Positions 10,500 through 19,375 of a DNA stretch of 40,737 bases are shown piece by piece (within the stretch, counting starts at the first letter, position 1; each line of letters opens with the position of its first letter). Where the stretch lies: contig NZ_BAMO01000046.1 in NCBI RefSeq assembly GCF_000615945.1, positions 1 through 40,737 on the forward strand, read 5' to 3'. The position numbers and the translations under genes were made by a program. The notes below the pieces were generated by a model. It did not search any database. It worked only from the letters and a program-made list of their open reading frames with translations, and was not told the DNA's origin. The stretch is from Caldalkalibacillus mannanilyticus JCM 10596 (GTDB taxonomy: Bacteria > Bacillota > Bacilli > Caldalkalibacillales > JCM-10596).

Positions 10500-12719
10500 A
10501 TGAGCAAAACAAGAGTTTACGAATATGCAAGAGATCATGAAATGACAAGTAAAGAAGTCATAGAGATTCTAAAAAAAGTAGATATTATTGTTGCCAATCA
10601 TATGAGCGTAATGGACAGCGAAATGATTGAGAAGGTTGAAGGATATATGAAATCCTTAAAAGAAAAAGGATCTAGTAAACCGAATCAATCCGTTCAAGCT
10701 GAAACCAAAAAAGAAGAAAAAAAACCAGAAGCTCCTAAGGGAGAAGAAAAAGTAGAAGAGAAAAAAACGAATGAACCAATGGAACAGAGGGGAAATAACT
10801 ATATGGTAACCACTAAAGAAGATGAAGAGATAGCCCCAGCAAAAACAAAGACTAAAAAAACAAAAGCACATGAAAAGCACTTTAATGATGATAAAACAGC
10901 TCCTACAACGAAGAAGAAAAGAAATAAAATCAGACATCAACGTCAGGAGCAAACTCAACATTCAGATCAAGTGAATCATCTTGTGATTCCAGGACCGATC
11001 ACTGTGGCTGAATTAGCGAATAAATTAAATAAAGAGCCTTCTGAACTTATTAAAAAGCTATTATTCTTAGGGATTATGGCTACAAAGAACCAAGAAATTG
11101 AGCTTGATGCCATTACTTTAATTGCTGAAGAATACGGGATTACTGTCGAGGAAAAGGTTGAGATTGAGGAGGATCAATTCGAACTAGAAGTGGAAATTGA
11201 TGATCCTGGTACTCTTCAAGAGCGTCCTCCTGTCGTAACGATTATGGGACATGTAGACCATGGGAAAACCACTCTTCTAGATGCGATTCGTCACACGAAT
11301 GTAACATCACAAGAAGCGGGTGGAATTACTCAGCATATAGGTGCGTATCAAATTGAATATAATAATAAGAAGATTACATTCTTAGACACACCAGGCCATG
11401 CTGCTTTTACAACCATGAGAGCACGTGGAGCACAGGTAACAGACATTGCCATTATTGTGGTAGCAGCTGATGATGGTGTGATGCCACAGACAAAAGAAGC
11501 TGTAGCGCATGCTCAAGCAGCCAATGTTCCAATTATTGTGGCTGTTAATAAAATGGATAAGCTTGATGCCAATCCTGACCGCGTTAAACAGGAACTGACT
11601 GAATTAAATTTAGTGGCTGAAGACTGGGGCGGAGATACTATTTTTGTCAATGTTTCTGCCTTGAAAAATGAAGGCTTAGATGACCTGATGGAAATGATTT
11701 TGTTAGTATCAGAAGTAGCTGAACTAAAAGCGAACCCTGATCATCTAGCACGTGGTACAGTGATAGAAGCAGAGCTAGACAAAGGGAAGGGACCTGTTGC
11801 AAGGATTTTAGTACAAAAGGGAACATTAAATATTGGGGACCCAATTGTTCTAGGGAACACGTATGGTAGGGTTCGTGCCATGATTAATGATAAGGGACGC
11901 CGAATCAAATCAGCAGGTCCTTCGACACCAGTAGAGATTACTGGGATGCACGATGTTCCACAAGCAGGAGATCAATTTAAGGTCTTTGAAGATGAAAGAA
12001 AAGCTCGCGCGATTGGTGAGAAACGTGCAGTTAAGCAAAAAGAAACAGACCGCGGAGCGAACACGCGAGTCAGCTTAGATGATTTATTCCAACAAATCCA
12101 AGAGGGCGAAGTGAAGGACTTAAATGTCATCATTAAAGGGGACGTTCAAGGTTCAGTAGAAGCTCTAAAAGGATCATTGGAAAAGATCGAAGTAGAGGGT
12201 GCCAGAGTAAAAATTATTCATTTAGGTGTTGGAGCGATCACAGAATCAGATATTATCCTTGCCTCTGCATCAAATGCTATTGTTATTGGATTTAATGTTC
12301 GTCCAGAACCTAATGCAAAACAAACGGCAGAACAAGAAAAAGTAGATGTGCGTCTACATCGAATTATCTATAATGTGATTGATGAAATTGAAAGTGCGAT
12401 GAAAGGGATGCTTGATCCAATCTTCAGAGAAAAAGTAATTGGAACTGTAGAAGTTCGTCAAACATTCAAAGTATCTAAAGTAGGTACCATCGCAGGAGGA
12501 TATGTAACAGAAGGAAAAATCACAAGAGATTCCATGATTCGTTTAATTAGAGATAGTATTGTCATTCATGAAGGAAAAGTGGACGTCTTGAAACGTTTCA
12601 AAGATGATGTGAAGGAAGTTCAAACAAATTATGAGTGTGGTATCACTATTGAAGGATATAATGACATCAAAGAAGGCGACATCATTGAAGCCTACGTGAT
12701 GGAAGAAATTGAAAGATAA
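10500..12719 (+). CDS. infB: Translation initiation factor IF-2
   Basis: IF-2 is a GTPase that delivers initiator fMet-tRNA to the ribosome. The 739-residue product starts with the IF2_N helical domain ([20 protein letters not shown]). A highly charged Lys/Glu-rich linker follows at about 55-160, then a second IF2_N domain (about 165-215). The G domain carries GHVDHGKTT (250-258), DTPGHAAF and NKMDK, followed by the beta-barrel and C-terminal fMet-tRNA-binding domains. The start ATG follows GGGGGTGA. The linker is short compared with actinobacterial IF-2, as usual in Bacillales. A strong terminator follows directly, so infB ends this operon. Confidence 0.97.
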   Translation: MSKTRVYEYARDHEMTSKEVIEILKKVDIIVANHMSVMDSEMIEKVEGYMKSLKEKGSSKPNQSVQAETKKEEKKPEAPKGEEKVEEKKTNEPMEQRGNNYMVTTKEDEEIAPAKTKTKKTKAHEKHFNDDKTAPTTKKKRNKIRHQRQEQTQHSDQVNHLVIPGPITVAELANKLNKEPSELIKKLLFLGIMATKNQEIELDAITLIAEEYGITVEEKVEIEEDQFELEVEIDDPGTLQERPPVVTIMGHVDHGKTTLLDAIRHTNVTSQEAGGITQHIGAYQIEYNNKKITFLDTPGHAAFTTMRARGAQVTDIAIIVVAADDGVMPQTKEAVAHAQAANVPIIVAVNKMDKLDANPDRVKQELTELNLVAEDWGGDTIFVNVSALKNEGLDDLMEMILLVSEVAELKANPDHLARGTVIEAELDKGKGPVARILVQKGTLNIGDPIVLGNTYGRVRAMINDKGRRIKSAGPSTPVEITGMHDVPQAGDQFKVFEDERKARAIGEKRAVKQKETDRGANTRVSLDDLFQQIQEGEVKDLNVIIKGDVQGSVEALKGSLEKIEVEGARVKIIHLGVGAITESDIILASASNAIVIGFNVRPEPNAKQTAEQEKVDVRLHRIIYNVIDEIESAMKGMLDPIFREKVIGTVEVRQTFKVSKVGTIAGGYVTEGKITRDSMIRLIRDSIVIHEGKVDVLKRFKDDVKEVQTNYECGITIEGYNDIKEGDIIEAYVMEEIER

Positions 12720-12729
12720 GTTGTGATAT

Positions 12730-12762
12730 AACACCAAGAAAGCTGTTCTCTTGGTGTTTTTT
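12730..12762 (+). terminator. Intrinsic terminator between infB and rbfA
   Basis: AACACCAAGA (12730-12739) and TCTTGGTGTT (12749-12758) form a perfect 10-bp stem with a 9-base loop. The stem runs into a TTTTTT tract (12757-12762). It lies where ylxP is found in B. subtilis and separates infB from rbfA. Confidence 0.85.
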
Positions 12763-12787
12763 CACCATCAAAAGGAGTGGACTAACA

Positions 12788-13138
12788 ATGGGTAACGTAC
12801 GTGCTAATCGAGTGGGAGAAGAAATGAAGAAAGAACTAAGTCAGATTCTTCAACGAGAATTAAAAGATCCACGCATCGGTTTTATTACAGTAACGGCGGT
12901 AGAAATGACTGGCGATCTCTCCCAAGCAAAAGTGTTTTTAACGATTTTGGGAAGTGAAGAACAGAAAGAAAATACACTTAAAGCTATTGGCAAAGCAGCA
13001 GGATTTATTCGCTCAGAGCTAGGGAAAAGAATTCGACTACGTCATACACCTGAATTAATTTTCAAGGTTGATGAGTCTATAGAGTATGGAAGTAAAATTG
13101 AACGAATTTTAGAGGATATCAATCAAGATTCTAAGTAA
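12788..13138 (+). CDS. rbfA: Ribosome-binding factor A
   Basis: RbfA is a KH-fold protein that binds immature 30S subunits and helps 16S rRNA 5'-end maturation and cold adaptation. The 116-residue length is typical. Recognisable blocks are [14 protein letters not shown], the conserved [20 protein letters not shown], and [18 protein letters not shown]. The start ATG is behind AAGGAG. It comes just after the infB terminator, with no ylxP between, and nrnA follows 11 bp after its stop. Confidence 0.96.
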   Translation: MGNVRANRVGEEMKKELSQILQRELKDPRIGFITVTAVEMTGDLSQAKVFLTILGSEEQKENTLKAIGKAAGFIRSELGKRIRLRHTPELIFKVDESIEYGSKIERILEDINQDSK

Positions 13139-13149
13139 GGAGTTAGCGC

Positions 13150-14142
13150 ATGGATTCCTATCAAAAAGCATTACAACAAGCGAGTGAATTTATTAAGGAG
13201 CACGATCATTTTCTTGTCATTTCTCATGTCAATCCTGATGGGGATGCGATTGGTTCGAGTATGGCAGTGGCACATTTGCTCACTAATTTAGGGAAGAAAT
13301 TTGTTGTAGCGAATGAAGGAGCAGTACCCAGACGATTTTCCTTTATCACTGGGATCGATCAACTTATGAACTTTTCGATGGAGGAGCCAAAAACAGCTTT
13401 TTCTTCTGTTATTGCAGTGGATGCAGCTGATGAACAAAGGATGGGGTCGACTGTTCAATACATGGATGAAGGTCGTGCTATTCTAAATATTGACCACCAT
13501 CCTACGAATACAATGTTCGGAAACGTAAATGTGATTTTGGCAAGTGCGGCTTCAACGACTGAAATTTTATATGATTTAATCGAGCATTACTTTCCAGAAC
13601 ACATGGATTTCAAAATAGCGGAGGCACTGTATACAGGGCTAATGACAGATACCGGAGGATTTCGTTATTCTAATACAACGCAGTCTGTTTTAAATAAAGC
13701 AGCGACTCTGTTATCTTACGGGATTAAACCCCATATCATTGCAGAACACGCTCTTGAAACCATTTCTGTTTCTTATTTAGGACTTTTACAGGTAGTACTA
13801 CCATCATTACGATTTAGTTTTGATTACAAGGTGGCTTCTTTAACAGTGACATTAGAAGATATGAAGAGAGCTCAAGCCTCAAAGGATGATATTGATGGTT
13901 TGGTATCTTATCCTCGAAATATTGAGGGGGTTGAGGTGGGAATCCTGTTTAAACAAGTTTCCGAAGCGGAAGTGAAGGTTTCTTTACGCTCAAAAAGTGA
14001 GGTTGATGTGGCAAAAATAGCTCAATCACACGGCGGAGGCGGTCATGCTAAAGCCTCTGGCTTCACTTTTGAGGGCAGTCTAGAAGAAGCTCTAAAGCTA
14101 CTTGAGAAAGATTTGGAAAGCATTTTAGGTGAGAGAAAATGA
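13150..14142 (+). CDS. nrnA: NrnA, DHH-family oligoribonuclease / pAp phosphatase
   Basis: This cytosolic bifunctional phosphoesterase degrades nano-RNAs and converts 3'-phosphoadenosine 5'-phosphate to AMP. The 330-residue protein has the DHH domain with metal-binding [13 protein letters not shown] and IDHHPTN (D115-H116-H117). The C-terminal DHHA1 domain has the substrate-binding GGGGH (295-299). The ribosome binding site AAGGAG overlaps the rbfA stop. The end overlaps the predicted truB start as ATGA, indicating coupled translation. nrnA sits elsewhere in B. subtilis; its place between rbfA and truB occurs in some other Bacillales lineages. Confidence 0.93.
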   Translation: MDSYQKALQQASEFIKEHDHFLVISHVNPDGDAIGSSMAVAHLLTNLGKKFVVANEGAVPRRFSFITGIDQLMNFSMEEPKTAFSSVIAVDAADEQRMGSTVQYMDEGRAILNIDHHPTNTMFGNVNVILASAASTTEILYDLIEHYFPEHMDFKIAEALYTGLMTDTGGFRYSNTTQSVLNKAATLLSYGIKPHIIAEHALETISVSYLGLLQVVLPSLRFSFDYKVASLTVTLEDMKRAQASKDDIDGLVSYPRNIEGVEVGILFKQVSEAEVKVSLRSKSEVDVAKIAQSHGGGGHAKASGFTFEGSLEEALKLLEKDLESILGERK

Positions 14143-15040
14143 GCGAATATAATGGAATTCTCGTGTTAAATAAACCAAAAGGGATGACTTCTCATGACTG
14201 TGTGTCCAAAATAAGAAGATTAGCTGGGACAAAGCGAGTAGGGCATACAGGTACTCTTGACCCCGAGGTAACAGGGTCTTGCCAATTTGTATTGGACAAG
14301 CTACACGAGTAGCTGAATACCTCTTGGATTATGAAAAGGAGTATACAGCTGTCATTTCTTTGGGAAAGTCAACAACTACACAGGATCAAACGGGAGAAGT
14401 TATTGAGGAACTAGCTCTTACAGAAGCTCCGACAGAAACAGAGTTAGAAGAGGTTATTCAATCATTTGTAGGAAGAATACAACAGATCCCTCCGATGTAT
14501 TCAGCCGTTAAAATAGGAGGAAAAAGACTGCATCAACTTGCAAGAGAAGGCAAGGAAATTGAAAGACAGCCTAGAGAGGTGCAGATCTACCATATTGAAT
14601 TATTGGATTATAATAAGCAGCTCCCTTCCCCATCATTTAAAATTAAGGTGCGTTGTTCAAAAGGGACTTATATCAGGACATTGGGAGTGGATATTGGCAG
14701 AAAATTAGGCTTTCCTGCTCATATGATCTCCCTTATTCGCTCTAAAAGTGGTCCTTTTTCTCTAGCGCAAAGTATAGACTTTGAAGAGCTAGAGAGATGG
14801 TCTGAAGAGGACTGGATTCAGTCCCTCTATCCTATCGATTCAGCCTTGTTGCATGTACCTGACCTCACGTTATCTGAAGATATGATTCAGAGAATCAAAT
14901 ATGGACAATCTCTTCGTCTGCATGATAACGTAATAAGAGATCAGTTGTATCGTATCTACGATGAGAATCGTCAATTCGTGGCACTATACACTGCTGTAAA
15001 TGAACATACGATTAAACCTAGAAAAGTATTTCTAGAGTAG
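14139..15040 (+). CDS. truB: tRNA pseudouridine-55 synthase TruB, with an apparent frameshift
   Basis: TruB makes pseudouridine-55 in the T-loop of tRNAs. The true N-terminus is ATG 14139 ([20 protein letters not shown]), overlapping the nrnA stop as ATGA. The catalytic block [12 protein letters not shown] (catalytic D41) is read in this frame, but the frame then gives SCQFVLDK and stops. The family sequence [16 protein letters not shown] appears in the next frame and runs to 15040. Restoring one G to the GGG at 14274-14276 gives an intact protein of about 300 residues. As written, the gene would be inactive. The same type of lesion elsewhere in the window makes a sequence error likely. Confidence 0.93.
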
Positions 15041-15051
15041 AGGGAGATTAC

Positions 15052-15993
15052 ATGGAGATATTCTATATCCAGCATCCAAATGAACTAAAACAGTTGGCAC
15101 CATCGAGTGTGGCGTTAGGGACTTTTGATGGGTTGCATGTAGGGCATCAAAAGGTGATTCAAAAAGCGATCACGTTGAGTAAAGAGGGCCAGCTAAAGGC
15201 AGGAGTGATTACCTTTGATCCTCATCCTAAAGAAGTGCTGGGGAAGCTGACTGAAGCCAAATATATGACTCCACTGCCATTAAAATTAAGCTTACTAAAA
15301 GAAATGGGCTTAGATTTTACAATTGTGATCACATTCTCTAAGAGCTTTGCAGAGCTTTCACCAGAACAGTTTATTACCCAATACATAGAGGGTCTTGGAA
15401 TTCGTAAGGTGATCACTGGTTTCGATTTTTGCTTTGGTCATCGTGGTCAAGGAACAATAGATTTGTTGCATGAGTGGGGAACTAAAACACGTTCTTTTGA
15501 GTCCTTTGTCGTTCCCTCTATAGATGACCAACAACAAAAAATAAGCTCTTCAAGGATACGGAAACTCCTCCAAGAAGGAGAGGTACAAACAGCAAATCAA
15601 CTTCTCGGTAGAGCTTATCGAATGAGCGGGAAGGTTGTTGCTGGAGAGCAGCGAGGAAGAACCATTGGTTTTCCAACAGCCAATATTGAATTAGACTATC
15701 CCTATCTAGAGCCTAAATTGGGTGTGTATGCTGTTCGAGTAAATAGAAATGAACAATGGATCAAAGGGGTTCTTAATATAGGACTAAAGCCTACCTTCCA
15801 TTCTGATCGAATGAAACCAACCTATGAGATTCATCTTTTTGAATTTAACGAATCCATTTATGAAGAACTTATCACATTTGAACTGATATCCTATCTTCGT
15901 TCAGAAAGAAAATTTAATGGAATTGAAGAGTTAAAAAAACAAATTGAGCTGGATTGTTTTGAAGCCATAAAGAGATTGGAATACATAAAATAA
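15052..15993 (+). CDS. ribF: Bifunctional riboflavin kinase / FAD synthetase
   Basis: The enzyme phosphorylates riboflavin to FMN and adenylylates FMN to FAD in the cytosol. The 313-residue product has an N-terminal nucleotidyltransferase domain with GTFDGLHVGH (H29, H32) and the ISSSRIR motif. The C-terminal riboflavin kinase domain has GRTIGFPTANIE and GVYAVRV. The start ATG follows AGAGGGAG. It lies 11 bp after truB, as in many Bacillales, and is the last housekeeping gene before two small unidentified genes. Confidence 0.96.
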   Translation: MEIFYIQHPNELKQLAPSSVALGTFDGLHVGHQKVIQKAITLSKEGQLKAGVITFDPHPKEVLGKLTEAKYMTPLPLKLSLLKEMGLDFTIVITFSKSFAELSPEQFITQYIEGLGIRKVITGFDFCFGHRGQGTIDLLHEWGTKTRSFESFVVPSIDDQQQKISSSRIRKLLQEGEVQTANQLLGRAYRMSGKVVAGEQRGRTIGFPTANIELDYPYLEPKLGVYAVRVNRNEQWIKGVLNIGLKPTFHSDRMKPTYEIHLFEFNESIYEELITFELISYLRSERKFNGIEELKKQIELDCFEAIKRLEYIK

Positions 15994-15996
15994 TAA

Positions 15997-16076
15997 GATC
16001 TGTCATATCTTTTATTTACTAATGTCCTCTAAGAGTAGGAAGGGGAGTGAAGAAATGAAAGGAAATATGACAGATC
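15997..16076 (+). repeat. 12-bp perfect inverted repeat flanking the start of a small gene
   Basis: GATCTGTCATAT (15997-16008) is repeated in inverse orientation as ATATGACAGATC (16065-16076). The 56-base loop contains the ribosome binding site and ATG 16055 of the following small gene, and the second arm lies within its first codons. Folding could influence translation of that gene, or the arms could bind a protein. A repeat of this length could also arise by chance in a window this large. Confidence 0.5.
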
Positions 16077-16276
16077 GACAAATTTATTTTTTTTGTCAGC
16101 AGGCTGCTGTCATTTGCTTGAGTCGTGAATTTAAACAGCTACACAAAGAAATGAGTAAAATCTATCGCAAGCGTGGCTTGGTGGATGCACCAACCATTGC
16201 CTTCCAAGATTCATTATTCTCCATGTTTATGGAACATCATGATGGGGAATACAGCTCCCAGACGCAATATTTATAG
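16055..16276 (+). CDS. Small protein of unknown function between ribF and rpsO
   Basis: I do not recognise this 73-residue product. The start chosen is ATG 16055 (MKGNMTDRQIYFF), about eight bases after AAGGGGAG; an upstream in-frame ATG at 16022 has no ribosome binding site. The sequence is probably helical, with an aromatic segment (QIYFFCQQAAVICL) and a basic middle (KQLHKEMSKIYRKRG), and shows no signal peptide or metal motif. A further small gene begins four bases after its stop, so the two are likely co-translated. The arrangement is compatible with a regulatory pair, but nothing in the sequence proves a function. Confidence 0.65.
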   Translation: MKGNMTDRQIYFFCQQAAVICLSREFKQLHKEMSKIYRKRGLVDAPTIAFQDSLFSMFMEHHDGEYSSQTQYL

Positions 16277-16280
16277 ATGT

Positions 16281-16508
16281 ATGGTGAAGGTGATTATTAC
16301 CTCTCATGCCAAGAAACGTCTTGTCGAAAGTAGACAAAAAGGGATTTCTGTCCATGACATTACAAGAGAAGCAAAAAAAATACCAGGAAAAATTCCGATT
16401 GCCACACGTTTTCGCGGATTTATCTCGACAAATGGTCAAATATATGATATTGTAGCTAAGGATATCCCTGATGGACGTTTAGTTATCACCGTGATAGGAA
16501 AGAAATAA
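16281..16508 (+). CDS. Small basic protein, DUF4258-like, of unknown function
   Basis: The product has about 75 residues from ATG 16281 (MVKVIITSHAKKRLVESRQK). Longer in-frame starts reaching 16173 would overlap the preceding gene in another frame and are unlikely. No clear ribosome binding site precedes it, which suggests coupling to the gene ending at 16276. The pattern SHAKKRLVESRQKGIS, a run of beta strands (RFRGFISTNGQIYDIVAKD) and the final LVITVIGKK resemble DUF4258-type proteins, some of which look like RelE-fold toxins; this is a weak resemblance. The stop lies inside the stem of the next terminator. Confidence 0.6.
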   Translation: MVKVIITSHAKKRLVESRQKGISVHDITREAKKIPGKIPIATRFRGFISTNGQIYDIVAKDIPDGRLVITVIGKK

Positions 16509-16528
16509 GAATGATCTCTTATTTTTTT
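16503..16528 (+). terminator. Intrinsic terminator before rpsO
   Basis: AAATAAGA (16503-16510) and TCTTATTT (16517-16524) form a perfect 8-bp stem with a six-base loop, running into a T7 tract (16522-16528). The stop codon of the preceding small gene is inside the first arm. It separates the small genes from rpsO. Confidence 0.75.
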
Positions 16529-16613
16529 GGGATGGATACTAACCTATGGCATGGCTTATCGATTCACCACCGGTATGCTGGGCGATAGGGGATAGAGAAA
16601 AGGAGGTGAAAGG
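16529..16613 (+). promoter_or_regulatory. rpsO 5' leader with potential S15 autoregulatory fold
   Basis: The 85-base leader is rich in possible pairings. CTTATCG and CGATAGG can pair with one G-U, enclosing GGTATGC, which can pair with the upstream GCAT. S15 represses its own mRNA through structured leaders in several bacteria. No convincing promoter is visible here, so the identification rests on position and pairing potential only. Confidence 0.3.
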
Positions 16614-16883
16614 ATGGCACTTACACAAGAGCGTAAAAACGAGCTGATTAACGAGTATAAAGTACATGATACTGATACTGGTTCTCCAGAAGTACAAATT
16701 GCTATCCTTACGGAAAAGATCAATTATCTAAACAATCATTTACGTACCCACAAGAAAGATCACCACTCTCGTCGTGGTCTATTGAAAATGGTTGGTCAAC
16801 GCCGTAACTTGCTAACTTATTTACGTGAAAACGATATTCAACGTTACCGCGTACTTATTGATAAGTTAGGCTTACGTAGATAA
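16614..16883 (+). CDS. rpsO: 30S ribosomal protein S15
   Basis: S15 is a primary 16S rRNA binding protein of the small-subunit platform and also bridges to the 50S subunit. The product has 89 residues, the standard length. It contains the conserved [19 protein letters not shown], then [15 protein letters not shown] and [12 protein letters not shown]. The start ATG follows AAAGGAGGTGA. It is flanked by intrinsic terminators on both sides, as expected for an independently tuned gene, and pnp follows. Confidence 0.98.
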   Translation: MALTQERKNELINEYKVHDTDTGSPEVQIAILTEKINYLNNHLRTHKKDHHSRRGLLKMVGQRRNLLTYLRENDIQRYRVLIDKLGLRR

Positions 16884-16891
16884 GGTGAACG

Positions 16892-16920
16892 AAAAGCGGG
16901 GATTCATTCCCGCTTTTTTT
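16892..16920 (+). terminator. Intrinsic terminator after rpsO
   Basis: AAAAGCGGG (16892-16900) and CCCGCTTTT (16909-16917) form a perfect 9-bp stem with an eight-base loop and run into a T7 tract. It lies between rpsO and pnp. Confidence 0.9.
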
Positions 16921-16995
16921 CTGTGTAAGTTTTAGCAGTGAGAAGGAAATACTACATATACTCGCGAAAAAGTATTCTGAGAGGAGGAAATGAAA

Positions 16996-19107
16996 ATGGA
17001 ACAAGAAGTTAAACTATTTACAACAGAGTGTGCTGGTCGCCCTCTTTCATTTGAAATAGGAAAGCTAGCGAAACAAGCGAATGGTTCTGTTGTTGTTCGT
17101 TACGGTGATACCGTTGTTCTTTCTACTGTGACGGCGTCAAAAGAAGCCAAAGACCTAGATTTCTTTCCGCTTACAGTGAATTATGAGGAAAGGCTGTATG
17201 CCGTAGGGAAAATCCCAGGTGGATTTATCAAGAGAGAGGGACGTCCTAGCGAAAAAGCAGTTTTAGCTAGCCGATTAATTGACAGACCGATCCGCCCGCT
17301 ATTTGCTGAGGGATTTAGAAATGAAATACATATTGTGAGCACTGTCTTATCAGTGGATCAAAACTGTTCACCTGAGATGGCTGCCATGATCGGTTCCTCA
17401 GTAGCATTAATGATCTCCAACATTCCTTTTAATGGTCCTATTGCTGGGGTGAACGTCGGCCGAATTGACGGACAGTTCATTATTAACCCATCTCTAGAGC
17501 AGCTAGAGAAAAGTGATATTCAACTGACCATAGCTGGGACAAAGTATGGTGTCAATATGGTTGAGGCTGGCGCTAAGGAAGTATCGGAAGAAACTATGCT
17601 GGACGCTATTATGTTTGGGCATGAAGAAATTAAACGTCTTATTGCTTTCCAAGAAGAAATTGCAGCAGAAGTCGGGCAAGAGAAGATGGAAGTGGTGCTT
17701 CGCGAACTTGACCCAGAGGTAGAAGAAGCTGTATCACAATTTGCAAAAGAAGATATGATCAAGGCGATTCAAATCGGTGAAAAACACGCTAGACAAGAAG
17801 CCATTGATGCTGTCAAACAGAAGACAACAGAACACTTTGCCGAAACCTTTGAAGAAAAAATGAAGGATGTTAAAGAGGTCTTAGATAAGATTGTCAAGGA
17901 TGAGGTTCGCCGCCTGATCACTCATGATAAGATCAGACCAGATGGTCGGAAGATCAATGAGATTCGTCCGATTGCATGTGAAGTTGGATTATTACCGAGA
18001 ACTCATGGTTCGGGTCTATTTACACGTGGACAAACTCAAGCTCTAAGTGTATGTACCTTAGGTGCTTTAGGCGATGTACAGATCTTAGATGGGCTAGGTG
18101 TAGAAGAGTCGAAGAGATTTATGCATCATTATAACTTCCCGCCATTTAGTGTTGGAGAAGCGCGAGCACCAAGACCTCCAGGAAGAAGAGAAATTGGTCA
18201 TGGAGCCTTAGGTGAAAGAGCTTTAGAGCCTATTATCCCTTCCGAAGAAGAATTTCCTTACACCATTCGTCTTGTATCAGAAGTATTAGAATCGAATGGA
18301 TCTTCTTCACAAGCTAGTATCTGTGGTAGCATCCTAGCGATGATGGATGCGGGAGTTCCAATAAAAGCTCCTGTAGCTGGAATTGCAATGGGACTTGTTA
18401 AATCAGGCGATTATGTCACTGTTTTAACAGATATTCAAGGCATGGAAGATCACTTAGGTGACATGGATTTCAAGGTGGCAGGAACGGCAAAAGGAATCAC
18501 TGCTTTGCAAATGGATATTAAGATTGATCAATTGACCAGAGAAATTCTAGTCGAAGCGCTGGAACAGGCAAAAGAAGGACGTATGCATATCCTTAACAAG
18601 ATGCTAGAAGCGATTGCAGAGCCAAAACAAGAATTATCTCCATTTGCACCAAAGATTAAAACCATAAGAATTAATCCAGATAAAATACGTGATGTCATCG
18701 GTCCAAGTGGAAAAATGATCAATAAGATCATTGAAGAAACAGGAGTTAAGATTGATATTGAGCAGGATGGACGAGTATTTATAGGTTCTCCTGATGTAGA
18801 AATGATAGCCAAAGCACAAAAACTCATTGAAGATATCGTTCGAGAAGTGGTTGTAGGTGAAACTTACTTAGGAACAGTAAAAAGAATTGAGAAATTTGGT
18901 GCTTTCATCGAAATCTTCTCAGGGAAAGATGGTTTATGTCATATTTCTCAATTAGCAGAAGAAAGAGTGGAGAAAGTAGAAGATGTTGTATCCATCGGTG
19001 ATACCATTCTAGTCAAAGTCACAGAGATTGATAATCAAGGTCGAGTCAACTTGTCACGAAAAGTTTTACTGAAAGAACAAAAAGAATTAGCTGAAAAAGA
19101 ATCTTAA
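16996..19107 (+). CDS. pnp: Polyribonucleotide nucleotidyltransferase (PNPase)
   Basis: PNPase is a phosphorolytic 3'-5' exoribonuclease and a component of RNA turnover. The start chosen is ATG 16996 ([18 protein letters not shown]), eight bases after GGAGG; ATG 16990 is only two bases from it. The product of about 703 residues shows two RNase PH domains (the first with [20 protein letters not shown], the second with [20 protein letters not shown]), a linking helical domain, then a KH domain ([20 protein letters not shown]) and an S1 domain ([18 protein letters not shown]). It is the last conserved housekeeping gene before the biosynthetic cluster. Confidence 0.98.
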   Translation: MEQEVKLFTTECAGRPLSFEIGKLAKQANGSVVVRYGDTVVLSTVTASKEAKDLDFFPLTVNYEERLYAVGKIPGGFIKREGRPSEKAVLASRLIDRPIRPLFAEGFRNEIHIVSTVLSVDQNCSPEMAAMIGSSVALMISNIPFNGPIAGVNVGRIDGQFIINPSLEQLEKSDIQLTIAGTKYGVNMVEAGAKEVSEETMLDAIMFGHEEIKRLIAFQEEIAAEVGQEKMEVVLRELDPEVEEAVSQFAKEDMIKAIQIGEKHARQEAIDAVKQKTTEHFAETFEEKMKDVKEVLDKIVKDEVRRLITHDKIRPDGRKINEIRPIACEVGLLPRTHGSGLFTRGQTQALSVCTLGALGDVQILDGLGVEESKRFMHHYNFPPFSVGEARAPRPPGRREIGHGALGERALEPIIPSEEEFPYTIRLVSEVLESNGSSSQASICGSILAMMDAGVPIKAPVAGIAMGLVKSGDYVTVLTDIQGMEDHLGDMDFKVAGTAKGITALQMDIKIDQLTREILVEALEQAKEGRMHILNKMLEAIAEPKQELSPFAPKIKTIRINPDKIRDVIGPSGKMINKIIEETGVKIDIEQDGRVFIGSPDVEMIAKAQKLIEDIVREVVVGETYLGTVKRIEKFGAFIEIFSGKDGLCHISQLAEERVEKVEDVVSIGDTILVKVTEIDNQGRVNLSRKVLLKEQKELAEKES

Positions 19108-19145
19108 GAGAGCTATAAATTTATTTTATAGCCTCTTTTTTTTTG
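19108..19145 (+). terminator. Intrinsic terminator after pnp
   Basis: GCTATAAA (19112-19119) and TTTATAGC (19125-19132) pair perfectly. Outer GAG/CTC pairs extend the stem past a bulge, and a long T tract (19136-19144) follows. It isolates the housekeeping genes from the downstream biosynthetic cluster. Confidence 0.88.
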
Positions 19146-19190
19146 TCCTTCTTTTGATTATCGTAATTTCAGAATTACTAAAAAAGGGGG

Positions 19191-19219
19191 TTTTTTTTTT
19201 ATAGAAAGTAAAATATAAT
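19191..19219 (+). promoter_or_regulatory. Candidate promoter for loaP
   Basis: A perfect -10 hexamer, TATAAT (19214-19219), lies in an AT-rich stretch after the pnp terminator. The position 17 bases upstream is only TTTTTT, part of a T10 run, so the -35 is poor and activation or another sigma factor is possible. It is the best promoter-like site in the 268-bp gap before loaP. Confidence 0.4.
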
Positions 19220-19375
19220 TGTAATTATTAGGAACCTAAGGAAGTTAATCGTTGTTGCGGCACGTTAATGGACTAAGGGGACATAAGGATGGCTAGCCGT
19301 AATGCAGGAGAAAACCTGGATGAAAGGGCGAAGCTATGCCCATTTTACAAAATGGAAGAAAGAGGGTGAATCACA
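19220..19375 (+). promoter_or_regulatory. loaP 5' leader with several possible hairpins
   Basis: Some 150 bases separate the candidate promoter from loaP. CAGG (19305-19308) pairs with CCTG (19315-19318). GGGC (19326-19329) pairs with GCCC (19338-19341), but CCATTT (19340-19345) with AAATGG (19350-19355) competes for the same bases. The second of these ends just before the ribosome binding site AGAGGGTGA. I could not match it to a known riboswitch class. Confidence 0.35.

Noticed and set aside
10656-10961. Antisense Phe-rich open frame opposite infB
   Set aside because: It is the complement of the Lys/Glu-rich IF-2 linker; the Phe-rich product is a composition artefact.
14279-15040. Shorter truB starting at TTG 14279
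   Set aside because: It would lack the N-terminus and catalytic Asp. The upstream frame encodes the matching family N-terminus, so a frame break is the better explanation.
19220-19366. Known riboswitch (c-di-GMP-I type) in the loaP leader
   Set aside because: A hairpin followed by GGATGAAAGGGCGAAGC loosely recalls GEMM, but the conserved core bases do not line up.
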